Shown: positions 49,450 through 60,290 of the stretch, piece after piece | How positions within the stretch are numbered: the first letter of the stretch is position 1 | How the letters are laid out: every line of letters begins with the position of its first letter | Assembly: GCA_024449915.1 (NCBI GenBank) | Contig: JAMZAV010000026.1 | Location: 186,001 to 250,000 of the forward strand | Source of the DNA: Sweltsa coloradensis | Taxonomy: Eukaryota; Arthropoda; Insecta; Plecoptera; Chloroperlidae | Direction: 5' to 3' | DNA: 64,000 nt | The notes under the pieces: generated by a model | What the model saw: the letters and a program-made list of their open reading frames with translations, nothing else | Databases searched by the model: none | What the model was told of the DNA's origin: nothing | Program-made: the position numbers and the translations under genes

Positions 49450-49841
49450 ATTTGTTTTTCTCTACTACATTATTTCCTCAATTTACTGTTAAGAAGTTAC
49501 CAGAAAACCAGTCCAATTTGTTATAACGCTACAATATTGTGAAATATAGGCGTATTATTTAATGTTTCATTTGAATATAGTTACATTATGTAGTCAAAAG
49601 AGATGCGTAATTAATATCTCGTAAAGCATTGTGCTAAGACCATTGAATTTTTTAATTTCATATAAAGTCGTTTTTTTATTTTTCGAAGACCTTTCCAACC
49701 TTCATCAAACCATGGATTGCCAGTTACTATTCTAAGTCCATGATCAAACATAGAATTAAATTGGTTCAATCGTAAAGAGAACTGTTTTCTAAAAAAAAAG
49801 AGAAAAAATGTTACATTCGCTCTTCAAGAATAATGAAAATA

Positions 49842-50085
49842 ATTTTTGTAGGAAGCCTGCTCAGGGTACAATGCATGCTCTCTTCAGGTGTCGATCTAGG
49901 TATGTCGGGTAGGACAATTGTAAAGGGATGTCCGAGGGCTGTTTAAGAGGACTCAATCCCTTGCATTCGCATTAACGACTGAGGAAAACCTCGGAAAATC
50001 CTTCAGTCAGGATTGACGGGATTTGAACCCGGGACCTCCCGAATCAGAGTCGCGCGCTTTACGCCCGAGCCAACACTGTCGGTCT
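49842..50085 (-). mobile_element. SINE1 copy, near full length
   Basis: Minus-strand head (GACAGTGTTGGCTCGGGCG, GCGCGACTCTGATTCGGGAG, GGGTTCAAATCCCG) and complete body through GGGATTGAGTCCTCTTAAAC to TGTACCCTGAGCAGGC. Confidence 0.75.
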
Positions 50086-50261
50086 CGCTCTACAAGAATG
50101 ATTTCATGGAAACATTACAATTATTTATAACGGTTCTAATTTCAGACACCTTCATCTCCTTCGTCAGTTGATCAACCACCATCTGTTTTCGCTCGTGTGA
50201 ACGAACGAAATGAGTTAACATTTGTTCTGTCTCACTCACCTCCTGTCCTTCCTGATCCAGC

Positions 50262-50510
50262 AACTCGGTGTTCATGTCTCCGGCCCCGGCACCGCGGCTC
50301 ACCACTCAGGCCAGGGTTCGATCCCCGGCGCATGACCTCGCCCGTGCATGAGTGTCACCGCTCCGCGCGTGTTCCTCCGCCCGCAGAGAGGACAGGCGTG
50401 CACGTCCGCTCGACACGACCCCTCGCGGACAACTGCGGCAGCTGCGGCGTCGCGACGCCTCGTGCACATGCGCAGTACGAGCCACGAGATGTGCACTCGT
50501 ATCAAGGATG
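50262..50510 (+). mobile_element. GC-rich tRNA-like repeat
   Basis: CGCGGCTCACCACTCAGGCC and the B box GGGTTCGATCCCC lie within a locally GC-rich 250-bp patch. It could be another SINE family; no second copy was seen in the window. Confidence 0.3.
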
Positions 50511-50706
50511 CTTCAAACAGCGTTTTATAATACCTTTAGCGCTTGTAGGAAATAGAGTAGGTCAACACAAAAATATGTTGTCTCTGTAGGGTATGACATC
50601 GTCTTCGGGTACCTCACTAGGTCAACACCAGTTTTTACATTCCGATAGCCAGGGGCATTTTCAAAAAGCTTGATTCCCAGAATTCTCAAAAACGTTTCTT
50701 TTTTAT

Positions 50707-50756
50707 TGGATGAGCGAAGCGATGACTTCAATTTCACTGACCCCCAAAAAATTTAG
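50707..50756 (+). mobile_element. 50-bp 5' fragment of family A Helitron-like element
   Basis: TGGATGAGCGAAGCGATGAC to CCCCCAAAAAATTTAG, abutting the reverse-transcriptase remnant at 50757 without a gap. Confidence 0.65.
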
Positions 50757-51530
50757 CCATTAACCATATCGGAGAACAGTATTTAACTGTTGGTAAAACA
50801 CAGGTAGTGAAGTATGCCCTTAAAGCAATGGGTTCATTTATTTCAGTATATCTGTATAAAATACCCAGCATCGACATAGCTTTTGAAGTTGTTTTCTGAA
50901 TGTGTTCCTTAAACATAAGTTTTGAATCTGTTAACACTCCTAGATCTTTCTGGCAGGTCACCTTCGCTACTGGACGTTTCATAATAAAATATTGACAATC
51001 AATTGCGCTCGTACTATGCGTAATAGACAAAATTGCACATTTGTCTGGATTCGGCTTTAGGCACCAGTCCACACAATACATAGGAAACATATTGAGTGAA
51101 TTTTGAAACATGATGGCATCTAAAAATTGTTAATAATCATCATTAATTTCAAATCGTCAGCAAAAAGTAGCACTTCGCACAATTCGTTATGCATTGCATA
51201 TTATGAATGATCCATAATATCATCGAGTAACAAGGTGTAGAAAAACGGCCCCAAGACACTGCCTTGTATGACACCGGAAAATACAGAAAGCCATGATGAC
51301 GATGATCTATTTAAAACAACACGTTGCTTACGATTTGAAAGAAAATCTGAAAGTATTGCCAAGAATTTACCGTGAATGCCGAATCGTTTTGATATCTTGT
51401 AAACAAGATGACTATGACTATCTGAATCAAAAGCTTTCGCAAGTTACCAACGAATCCATGAAAACATCAGCAAGCAACGGGGAAAGGCAACTTTACCCAT
51501 CGCTAAACCATCAAGTTGCGGATAATAGTT
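50757..51530 (-). pseudogene. Non-LTR retrotransposon reverse transcriptase fragment
   Basis: In order along the minus strand: a motif A region with KAFDSDSHSHL (about 51425), motif B GVIQGSVLGPFFY (51248-51275), the catalytic LFADDLKL (about 51153), and the thumb with LKPNPDKCAILSI, KDLGVLTDSKL and a YCSPIW ending at 50757. Frame changes and a stop just after the FADD segment show it is dead. The layout fits the Jockey/CR1-type group; the clade is not certain. Confidence 0.8.
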
Positions 51531-51660
51531 CACATCAAACTCAAACTTTTTGAAAAAGTTCCCTTGTAAGGTGGCCTAAAACACGTTTCCAGGCGAATTT
51601 CAATCATGAATATAAGGGTTAAAGTTTGAAGCCAATGTTGCGTTGCCATAGTAGTATATA

Positions 51661-52207
51661 CCCCCCAAAATACAAAAATTTGTAAAAAAAAAAAAACGGC
51701 AGCCAAGCTCTCCTTCCAAAGTCTTCGGCTGTGAATGCTGTGAGATATAGAAGTTGAGCCAAGCATTTCATTCTTTCTCCCTAGTTTCGCATTGAAAAGA
51801 AGTAATATCATTTCGCCTGTTGACGAGCGCCAAGCCAACCATTTTCGTGGTAAAAAAAAGTTAAAATTTTAAACTCAAAATCATAAAAAAATTACTTGGC
51901 CATTGACTTTTTAGAGTCCTCGTACCAAAATTACTTGGCCATTGACTTTTTAGAGTCCTCGTACCAAAATCAATAGCCAAGTAATTTTTTATGATTTTGA
52001 GTTTAAAATTTTAACTTTTTTTTACCACGAAAATGGTTGGCTTGGCGCTCGTCAACAGGCGAAATGATCTTACTTCTTTTCAATGCGAAACTAGGGAGAA
52101 AGAATGAAATGCTTGGCTCAACTTCTATATCTCACAGCATTCACAGCCGAAGACTTTGGAAGGAGAGCTTGGCTGCCGTTTTTTTCAAATTTTTGTATTT
52201 TGGGGGG
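51661..52207. mobile_element. Large near-perfect inverted repeat, about 240-bp arms
   Basis: Arms 51661-51900 and 51966-52207 are almost identical inverses, from CCCCCCAAAATACAAAAATT outside to AAAATCATAAAAAAATTACT inside, so the same short frame appears on both strands. The centre holds a 39-bp direct duplication (TTGGCCATTGACTTTTTAGA). Confidence 0.9.
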
Positions 52208-52499
52208 AAATCACATCTTTTTGTTGTTTGTTTCATATCAATTGGCTTAAAATATTTGAAATACGTGTAAAGGTGGATACAGTGCCTTTAAAACAGATTG
52301 TCTAGAAACAAAAGCTACCATCTTTTTTTGTTTACAATCTGTAGGCCTAGTTGGCAAAATTCAATGTTTTTATTAAATTTAATATGGTTAATGTCGTCTT
52401 GGGTTTTTGTGTGAATGATTTGTTGACCGGACTATAACACATTGACGCATAATTTTAATCAGCAATTAAAATATTAAAATTGTAATAAATACAACATAA

Positions 52500-54660
52500 T
52501 GTTTTTCCCAAAGTAAAGAGTGGTAGGGAACAGTGGGGGTGAAATATCGTTTGTCTCCTGGCGGATTATTATGTTTTATATTATTATGTACCACCATGCC
52601 AAATTTCATGCTGATAACTCATTCGGTACCTTTATGGTGAATGCTGGAAATCAAGGTAAAAATAATATAAACTATTAGGGATGGGGGTTGAAAAAGTGTT
52701 GTTTAGGAAATGAGAATAGGCTTTTTGGGTTAAAACACATTAAAACATAATTTACTTATTTGAATAAAAATACAATTTTGGGTTAGAGATATGAATTATT
52801 CCAATTTTAGGGGATGATTTAGGGGATGTTGGGGGTGGAATATCGCTTGCATCGCGACGAATTATTTTTCATAATAGTATGTAACATCATGCCAAATTCC
52901 ATGCTGATAACTCATTAGGTGCCTCCATGGTGAATGCTGGAAATCAAGGTAAAAATAATATAAACCATAAGGGATGGGGGTTGAAAAAATGTGGTTTAGG
53001 AAATGAGAATAGGTCGATCGGGTTAAAACACATTAAAACATAACTTTAATAACCACCTAATTTGAATAAAAATACAATTTTGGGTTAGAGCTATGAATTA
53101 TTCCAATTTTAGGGGATGATTTAGGGGATGTTTGGGGGTGGAATATCGCTTGCATCGCGACGAATTATTTTTCATAATAGTATGTAACATCATGCCAAAT
53201 TCCATGCTGATAACTCATTAGGTGCCTTCATGGTGAATGCTGGAAATCAAGGTAAAAATAATATAAACTATAAGGGATGGGGGTTGAAAAAATGTGGTTT
53301 AGGAAATGAGAATAGGTCGATTGGGTTAAAACACATTAAAACATAATTTTAATAACCACCTAATTTGAATATAACATCAATTTTAGATTAGAGCTATGAA
53401 TTATTCCAATTTAAGGGGGTGTTGAGGGTGGAATATCGCTTGCCTCTCGGATGATTATTTTTCATATTATTATGTACCATAATGACAAATTTCATGATTA
53501 TAACTCATTAGATGCCTTCGTGGTGAATGCTGGAAATCAAGATAAAAATAATATAAACTATTAGGGATGGGGGTTGACAAAATGTGGTTTATATAATGAA
53601 AATATGCCGATTGGGGTAAAACACATTTAAAACATAATTTTAATAACTAATTTAAATAAAAATTCAATTTTTGGTTAGAGCTATGAATTATTCCAATTTT
53701 AGGGGATTATTTAGGGGGTGTTGGGGGTGGAATATCGCTTGCCTCTCGGCGAATGATTTTTCATATTAGTATGTAGTATCATGTCAAATTTCATGCTGAT
53801 AACTCATTAGGTGCCTTCATCCTTCATGGTGAATGCTGGAAATCAAGGTAAAAATAATATAAACTATTAGGGATGGGAGTTGAAAAAATGTGTTAAAGGA
53901 AATGAGAATAGGCCGATTGGGTTAAAGCACATTAAAACATAACTTAATAACTTGAATAAAAATTCAATTTTGGTTTAGAGTTATTAATTATTCCAATTTT
54001 AGGGGATGATTTAGGGGGTGTTTGGGGTGGAATATCGCTTGCCTCTCGGCGAATGATTTTTCATATTAGTATGTACCATCATGCCAAATTTCATGCTGAT
54101 GACTCATTAGGTGCCTTCATGGTGAATGCTGGAAATCACGGTTAAAATAATAAAAAAACTATAAGGGATGGGGGTTGAAAAAATGTGGTTTAGGAAATGA
54201 GAATAGGTCGATTGGGTTAAAACACATTAAAACTTAATTTTAATAACTAATTTGAATAAAACATCAATTTTAGATTAGAGCTATGAATTATTCCAGTTTT
54301 AGGGGGTGTTGGGGGTGGAATATCGCTTAATTGCCTCACGGCGGATTATTTTTCATATTATTATGTACCATCATGTCAAATTTCATGATGATAACTCATT
54401 AGGTGCCTTCGTGGTGAATGCTGGAAATCAAGGTAAAAATAATATAAACTATTAGGGATGGGGGTTGACAAAATGTGGTTTATATAATGAGAATAGACCG
54501 ATTGGGTTAAAACACATAAGAACATAATTTTAATAACTAATTTGACTAAAAATTCAATTTTGGGTTAGAGCTATGAATTATTTTAATTTAAGGGGATGAT
54601 TTAGGGGGTGTTGGGGGTGGAATATTGCTTGTCTCTCGGAGGAAGTTTGTGAGTCTGAGG
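52500..54660. repeat. Satellite-like tandem array, period about 298 bp, about 7 units
   Basis: The anchor GGTGGAATATCGCTTG (or variant) lies near 52542, 52838, 53141, 53431, 53730, 54030, 54318 and 54630. Each unit also has TTTCATGCTGATAACTCATT, GGTGAATGCTGGAAATCAAG and TTAGGGATGGGGGTTG. Units differ by substitutions and small indels. The array ends about 800 bp from the F-box gene. Confidence 0.95.
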
Positions 54661-55472
54661 TACATCTAAGTGTGGTCCAAGTTTCATAGTTCTAAGATGT
54701 ACCGTTTTCTCTGTAGGCTCTTATTCCTCTCTTGGTATGTCATGGACCACATATCAGGTCATATACCGAGTTTCAAGATTGTAAATCTTTCGGGACGGCG
54801 TGTGCAGATAGCTGAAAACCCCCCAACTCGGGTAGCTGTAAACAGGGTCGAGTTAGTCATCGCCTTCTAGCAGTCGCGTGCGCTTGGCTGCGGGCAACCG
54901 ACCGTCGCCCTAGATGCGGTCGACAGTCTGCTTGGCAGTCTACCCTACCCTTACTTTCTAACAAGTAACAACCTGCCGTTACGGTATTGTAGAACCATCG
55001 TACTCATCTCTTCATATAATCTGTCAGGGTGTTGATTCTCCGTCATTGAAAATTTCAACGAAGATTGAAATAAATGTCTAAGACATTGTAATCGATGGGG
55101 GGTCGGGGGCCCGACAGAGCCGGGGTCCGGTCGGCATTCGCCGCCCCTGGGGTGCACCACCCACGACCTGCGATCTAGTAAATATGCTAGAAATGCTAAA
55201 ATACGTTTTACAACAATAAATACAGATAATTGTGTCTCAAACACATGAGGGAGATGGTATTAGAAAATAGAAACAGCATAACTAGTATGTGGGTATTTTA
55301 TTAACGATCGGCCTACTAACAATTTCCATAATCATTTAGCCTACCGATACACAAGACCTTTCATCATTCATGTACCTAATGATAAAGCTAGATGAACAGA
55401 ACAAACAACAGAGGTGGCCTAATTAGGCTACAACATAAAACAGACTTTGATGACTTGTGAGATTACCTGCTT
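54661..55472. other. Spacer between satellite and F-box gene
   Basis: It holds the weak exon candidate (54955-55048), a GC-rich block (55095-55170) and the likely polyadenylation region of the F-box gene. Confidence 0.4.
54955..55048 (-). CDS. Weak candidate first exon
   Basis: An ATG-initiated stretch on the minus strand (MTENQHPDRLYEEMSTMV, then YRNGRLLLVRK) ends at AAA|GTAAGG, a donor-like site. It lies 3' of the F-box gene on the same strand. It is only about 31 codons long and no matching family was recognised. A GC-rich block (55100-55170) lies just upstream. Confidence 0.18.
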
Positions 55473-55727
55473 TTACTTATAAGAAACATTTATATAACTC
55501 GTGTACTTGAGTTCTCCAATAGTATCTTCAAACACATAAACATTCTCTGTTATCACTCCGCCTGGCGAACAGACGATGATCGACATACGTCTCAGAAGTG
55601 GCAGGAAGGCGGGAATAATGTCGAGCGCCATTTGAACACAATTGTCCGTATGAGTAAACTGCAACTCTTCAAGTTGCGAGCAACCACTCAATATGATTTC
55701 TAGGACATTAAGTGTCACCCAAACCAC
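55473..55727 (-). pseudogene. 3' continuation of the F-box/LRR gene in a shifted frame
   Basis: This frame overlaps the end of the 324-codon frame by about 20 bases and continues the leucine-rich repeats (LNVLEIILSGCSQLEELQF, then a PLLRRMSIIVCS segment) for about 80 codons to TAA at 55473. A one-base difference near 55711-55716 would make a single continuous frame. An intron is unlikely, because the only GT..AG pairs bridging the two frames are about 25-35 bases apart. An AATAAA on the minus strand near 55292 could be the polyadenylation signal. The break is therefore a frameshift, real or an assembly error. Confidence 0.7.
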
Positions 55728-56682
55728 ACAGCTTCAATGATCGTACGTGCTTCAAGTTAGTGACAATAGCGTCGGCCACTGAATCGCTCATTTCACAATC
55801 AACTAGCTTCAGATCCACAAAGTTTTCCCATGTGCCAAATTCCATCAACTGTACCCAAGTAGCAGCATCAACTTGGTGTTTACTGTCGACAAACGTAAGA
55901 CTTTTCAGGTTTTGCATCGCACCTATCACCACGAATCCTTCTTCACACACGCTTTGCGGGTCGATTATTGACAGCTCGCGTAGCTGTTCACAGTTTAACA
56001 GCGCATTGAAAACTGGCTTGCTCCAATGTCCATTCTGAATGCCCAAACAACGCAAAGTTTTCTGGAATCTATTACAGAACGCTACGATATCATTTGATTG
56101 AACCTCACTGTGGCTAGGTCTTATGTCTTGCCGAATCAAGATATCCTCTAGCTCAAGACCGTCATTAGCAACGAAATGCGACAAAGCCTGACGGGCGAAA
56201 TTAACCCCCATGTTTACCAAATGAACTGTTTTCAGACCACGCACGCTCAGCAAAGACTTAATTAGTGAATCCATATCCACGTAACAAGACTTTAGTTTTA
56301 TTGTATGTAGATTTCTACAATTTTCACAAATATTCCTGATAGCCGGCATATTCAGCCACGCTGCACCTGACTGTACTATATCCAGCACATGCAAATTAGT
56401 ATTGGATTCGCCAACATGTTCTAGAATTTTATTCATGCCAGTGTGCTTAATTATCCTAAGAACCTTCAGCAAACGTGCCCGTCCGAGGACTTTAAGGGCT
56501 GTTGCGGTGTCTAACTCACCTTCAACGAAGATTAAATTCTGATAAAGCAGTGGGTCCAACGATGCTTCTTCCCATTTGGTACTCACTAGACTTACACAGT
56601 TTACTAAAAAACTGGGTTTAAGATAACTCAACACATTATGGAGCATCTCTTCCGGTAGGCAGTCAATGGTTTTACGGCTCAT
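55708..56682 (-). CDS. F-box/leucine-rich-repeat protein (FBXL-like), frame broken at 3' end
   Basis: A 324-codon frame begins with ATG at 56682 on the minus strand. Residues 6-50 read as a classic F-box: the LPEEMLHNVLSYLKP core, then the CVSLVSTKWEEASLDPLLYQ part. F-boxes of this kind bind SKP1 in SCF ubiquitin ligases (family knowledge). Residues about 60-324 hold irregular leucine-rich repeats such as CRNLHTIKLKSCYV, LRELSIIDPQ, MQNLKSLTFVD and LKHVRSLKLCGL, which in FBXL proteins recognise the substrate. No intron is needed across the frame. It stops at a TAA after GLGDT, in mid-repeat, and the LRR pattern resumes in another frame immediately downstream (next entry). The intact protein would be near 400 residues, a normal FBXL length. 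A CCAAT motif read on the minus strand (ATTGG, complement of 56878-56882) lies about 200 bp upstream. It may be a functional retrocopy-like gene, a young pseudogene, or intact with one base missing from the assembly. The family call is secure; the orthologue is not assigned. Confidence 0.85.
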   Translation of the reverse strand: MSRKTIDCLPEEMLHNVLSYLKPSFLVNCVSLVSTKWEEASLDPLLYQNLIFVEGELDTATALKVLGRARLLKVLRIIKHTGMNKILEHVGESNTNLHVLDIVQSGAAWLNMPAIRNICENCRNLHTIKLKSCYVDMDSLIKSLLSVRGLKTVHLVNMGVNFARQALSHFVANDGLELEDILIRQDIRPSHSEVQSNDIVAFCNRFQKTLRCLGIQNGHWSKPVFNALLNCEQLRELSIIDPQSVCEEGFVVIGAMQNLKSLTFVDSKHQVDAATWVQLMEFGTWENFVDLKLVDCEMSDSVADAIVTNLKHVRSLKLCGLGDT

Positions 56683-57752
56683 AATTCAACCGAATAGTCT
56701 CAAAAGATTGGACCACAATTGACCACAACGCAAGGTACAATTTAAGCTTTTGTTTATTTTTCGTTGGTTAGCAAACAACAATTAACATGCGTTTGTTTAT
56801 ATCTCCGCCATCTAGATATAGTAACATTACAAAAACCAATGCATACATCCAGACGGCTGTGATTTATTGGATGAACCAATGACAGTGCGTTCCGTTACCT
56901 GGGACCCAAGTTTTGAAATAAGCGTTTTGATCAAAACGTCACTTTCATAAACGTCACTTGATAACGTCGATTTTTTGTGGTTTGAATGAAATGCTAGTTT
57001 TGAATCTTTTACTGACGTTTGTGAGATGAACTTACTTTGCTGTTCTTCCCGTCAGCTATCTCTCCCGCAAACCGAACATTGCCGAGTCCTTGACCAATCA
57101 AATACGAGTGTTCTATGCTCGTACACCCAAAGATCTTAGGCAAAGATAGGCCTACTAAACATATTACATGTTTATCGAAAGTCTTTGCGTTTTCTTGTTT
57201 GTTTACGTTCTCCCAGCGTAGTGCCAAACATAACCTATAAAATACAATCAAAGTATTCAAAGTGCATTAATTAAACAGCAATAAAATCTAATTTCATCAA
57301 TATACAATTTGAATCGGCAAAACTTAACGTTTCATTAAATAAAAATAACAAAGATGCGTCGTGGAAATAACTCGCATGCATGCTCAAAGGTAAATAAAAC
57401 GCGATGTGTCGTGAATGTTGGTACGGGCCAAGGCGGCCCTAGGTCCAAGGCGCTAGGCCTAGCCTATTAATAGGCTTTCGACCTAGGTAGCCCTAATTTG
57501 ATGTATGCCTAGCCTAGGCCTTAGTCTAGTGTGGGGCCATGATATCAAGAATGTTTATTCATAAATTCAAAATGCCAAATACATCGTAATCCGCGATGCA
57601 GAGATGATCCTGATAGCGCTTATCGCAGTTTTTTTTTAGTACCCGAAGGACTCGCAAGCAGCACTGTAGATATTTATAATTTCATAGCCACAAAGATCGT
57701 AAAGGCAAGCTACATTATCCAGTAGGCCCAGGCTTTGTATAATTTTGCCTTT
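56683..57752. other. Upstream region of the F-box gene
   Basis: It contains a CCGCCATCT word (56807), CCAAT motifs at 56878 and 57091, and a CCTAGGCC-rich patch (57430-57530). No TATA box at a convincing position was seen. Confidence 0.35.
57040..57180 (-). CDS. Weak candidate exon upstream of the F-box gene
   Basis: On the minus strand an open frame reads KIFGCTSIEHSYLIGQGL and then RFAGEIADGKNSK, and meets AAA|GTAAGT, a near-perfect donor, at about 57038. It lies about 350 bp upstream of the F-box ATG on the same strand, so it could be an alternative 5' exon or a separate small exon. On the plus strand the same piece carries a CCAAT-type motif (GACCAATCA at 57090). No family was recognised. 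Confidence 0.2.
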
Positions 57753-58540
57753 TGATTTACTGTCCCCCACTGGGAAATCAGTTATACTAGGAAACGCTCA
57801 GTTGGACGCGTTTGATAAGCGAGCACGTGCTATAGCTAGACCCACATTGCACATTTTTTTAAATTTAAAAATTTACGACGTTCGCGTTTCCAGTATTATT
57901 TATTATTGCCAAGGTATTTGGGTAAACCCGTGTTTAAATCTTTACTTTAAAATCCACCGCCATCTAGAGGATCTTGACTCCTTGGGAAAACTATTTAAAC
58001 TCTTTGTTGACAAATAATAGACTACTTCCTCGAAGTATTTTGATTACTTCTAGGTGGCAGTGCATTAGAAACTTCGCGCGTCTTTTCGTTGCCATGGCAA
58101 CGTTACTTTTGTTATAATGTAATTTCCATCTACACTACTTATCGGATCAAACTAAAATTAACATATTCGTGACCGGACGGACATTCTAAATGATTTGGCT
58201 ATCTCAGATTTTGTCGCCGGTTAGTTTGAAAAAAAAACTTTCGATTAACTTTAATGTAACTTTTTAACTTTTTGAACGATTTTGCCACAAAACTAATGGC
58301 ATTCAATCGTGAACAAAGCTTGCGGAAGGTGAAAATTTCAAATCGATCCGAGCCTCCGTTCGAACGTTATGGCGAGACATACAAAAAAACAAACAAACAA
58401 ACAAACAAACAAACAAAAAAAAAAAAAAAAAACAGTGACTAATTTTTCCGGCAGAGTCAAATGGAAACGCTCGCTTCGCTCGCTTAATAACTAGTGGTAG
58501 ACTCTAAATACAATTTATTTATTTATTATTTATACATGGG
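57753..58540 (+). repeat. SINE2-type palindromic tail split by Helitron-like element
   Basis: The left part (TTTACTGTCCCCCACTGGG, AAATCAGTTAT) and right part (ATAACTAGTGGTAGACTCTA, AATACAATTTATTTATTTATT) rejoin to the tail seen at 3889-3960 when 57787-58486 is removed. Confidence 0.7.
57787..58486 (-). mobile_element. Complete family C Helitron-like element
   Basis: On the minus strand it starts TAAGCGAGCGAAGCGAGCG and ends GAGCGTTTCCTAG. GCTCGCTTA precedes the AACGC...GCGTT hairpin, mirroring the 5' end. 700 bp. Poly-A/(CAAA)n lies near the 5' end. The interior is unrelated to families A and B. Confidence 0.8.
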
Positions 58541-58605
58541 TTGACGTGCAAACTAGGCTAGCTAGTCCTTCCTGGCCTACGCATTATTATACTGAGTGGG
58601 TAGGT

Positions 58606-59055
58606 AGCATGTAGGTGTTATAAGTCGAATAAATTTTAAAAACGAAAAAAAAACGTAAAATTGCGCTTATCAAGAGAAATATTTTTTTCGATTGCGCTCA
58701 AATTTCACACCAATATATTAATTCATAAAATCAAGGTTCTGTGACAAAATCATTTCAATCGAATTAAGCACGTAGATGTTATAAGTCAAAGAAATTATAA
58801 ACATTTAAAAAAAACGTAAAATTGCGATTTTCATAAGAAATAATTTTTCGATTACGCTCAAAAACGTGGCAAATCCAAGTTCAGAGATTACAAAGGCCTT
58901 TATAAAATTTAATAGCAATTGGAGTATCGGTTTAGCCGGAATCGTGCTAACAAACACACAATAATACAAACAGAAAAAAAGAAAGAAAAACATTCCGGAA
59001 TTTTTTCTCCAGTGTAGTTAAATGGAATCTTCGCTTCGCTCGCTACGCTCATCCA
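58606..59055 (-). mobile_element. Family B Helitron-like element, 3'-truncated
   Basis: The start TGGATGAGCGTAGCGAGCG at 59055 runs through two internal repeats to about 58606. The 3' hairpin end is absent. Confidence 0.7.
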
Positions 59056-59823
59056 ACAATTATTGTAATAATTGTAACAATAATCGTCATTATTAGCATC
59101 ACTATTATAGTATTGCACTGTTAATGGCTGCTAATGCATCGTTGTGAAAACCCATTATTACCCCACAGTATAAAGAGGCCTGACTCACACTTTGGCTCAC
59201 GATACACACGCAGTACTATGGCAGAGTAGTTTTATCATGAAAGCTTGTCTCATGCTCGTGTGAGATATTAATACAATCATGAATGGGTGACTTTTGAAAC
59301 AGAAGGTAATGCAGTGTCAACAATACATTTTGGAACTGAGTTGGTTGACTGAATCTTATAGCTGAAGCTGAACCGGATGTGAGATTATGTTTTTTAAGCG
59401 TAACGTATGGTACTCTGATTCAGGAGGTCCCGGGTTCGATACAAATAACCCTTATTTTTGAAGCAATTGCACCCAGGGCACGCTTTCGCCAAGTAATTTT
59501 ATAAACCATAATAGAACAACACGGTGTGATTTAAAAAAATATGGTTTATTTGGATTCAGGACGCGTCAACCGTTAGGTCATAATGCACCACTCTAACCTA
59601 AGGGGGGTGGGGGGGGAGAGAAGGGGCCTATGCTGGTCAAAACCAGCCACGGGTAAGAGGAATGGGGGTTCTACCCTTCATACTAGCTGATGTTTGCGAG
59701 GTGGACTTTTTCTCTTGAATCGCCATTTACGATTAGCAGAGCCATGCTCTATGCCAATTCTAACCCGGGCCTAGACGGGGAAACACGGTGTGAGAATAAC
59801 AATGATCCGTTTTTGTAACTTAA
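59056..59823. other. Intergenic with SINE1 fragment and G-rich tract
   Basis: ACTCTGATTCAGGAGGTCCC at about 59413 is a SINE1 head fragment. 59602-59626 is a G-run cluster able to form a G-quadruplex. Confidence 0.45.
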
Positions 59824-60000
59824 AGGACATATCATTGTTATGTGCTTATGGTGTTGAGAATAACCATAGTTACATTCAAGAAGAAAGGAGCCCAAAACCG
59901 GAATATGAAGAAGAATTTGAAGTACAGGTAGGCCTATTTGTGGAGCCTAAGGCTAAAGCTTGGTGCGGTGCCCACACGCCTACATTTCTAGACAATCAGG
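59824..60000 (+). CDS. Weak candidate exon
   Basis: An open stretch with protein-like composition, including ERSPKPEYEEEFEVQ and AWCGAHTPTFLDNQ, ends at CAG|GTGAGA, a good splice donor. A possible acceptor (TTTTTGTAACTTAAAG) precedes it at 59823. A second potential donor, CAG|GTAGGC, lies inside at 59928. No homologous family was recognised. It could be chance. Confidence 0.22.
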
Positions 60001-60290
60001 TGAGACTTGTACTTTACTGACACTATATAAACTAATAAGTAGATGTTTCAATAGTAGTAGTTTTGCAGTACTACACTCTTTGGTTACCGTTGTTTGGAGT
60101 TCATCCTGTGGCTAATGGGTCCCGTAGCTGAGTTCCGCTGTCATAATTAATTTGATCTAGGCCTACTGCAGCGGGTTCGCTGTGCGCTTGATCCAGTCAC
60201 TTGTGGGTTTCACTCGGCGGTAACGCCACTAGATGTGGTAGTGTGGTACAGAAGTAGGCCTAGTGATAGTAGTCCCATGGTTTTCTTTTA
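60001..60290. other. Spacer, no gene recognised
   Basis: Contains AGGCCTA words. Nothing else was identified. Confidence 0.4.

Noticed and set aside
50707..51530. Gene capture of a reverse transcriptase by a Helitron-like element
   Set aside because: A family A 5' end abuts the RT piece, but no matching 3' hairpin/CTAG end was found downstream on the same strand.
52037..52270. Duplicate small protein on both strands (51530-51838 and 52037-52270)
   Set aside because: The identical frames are created by the inverted repeat; no coding support.
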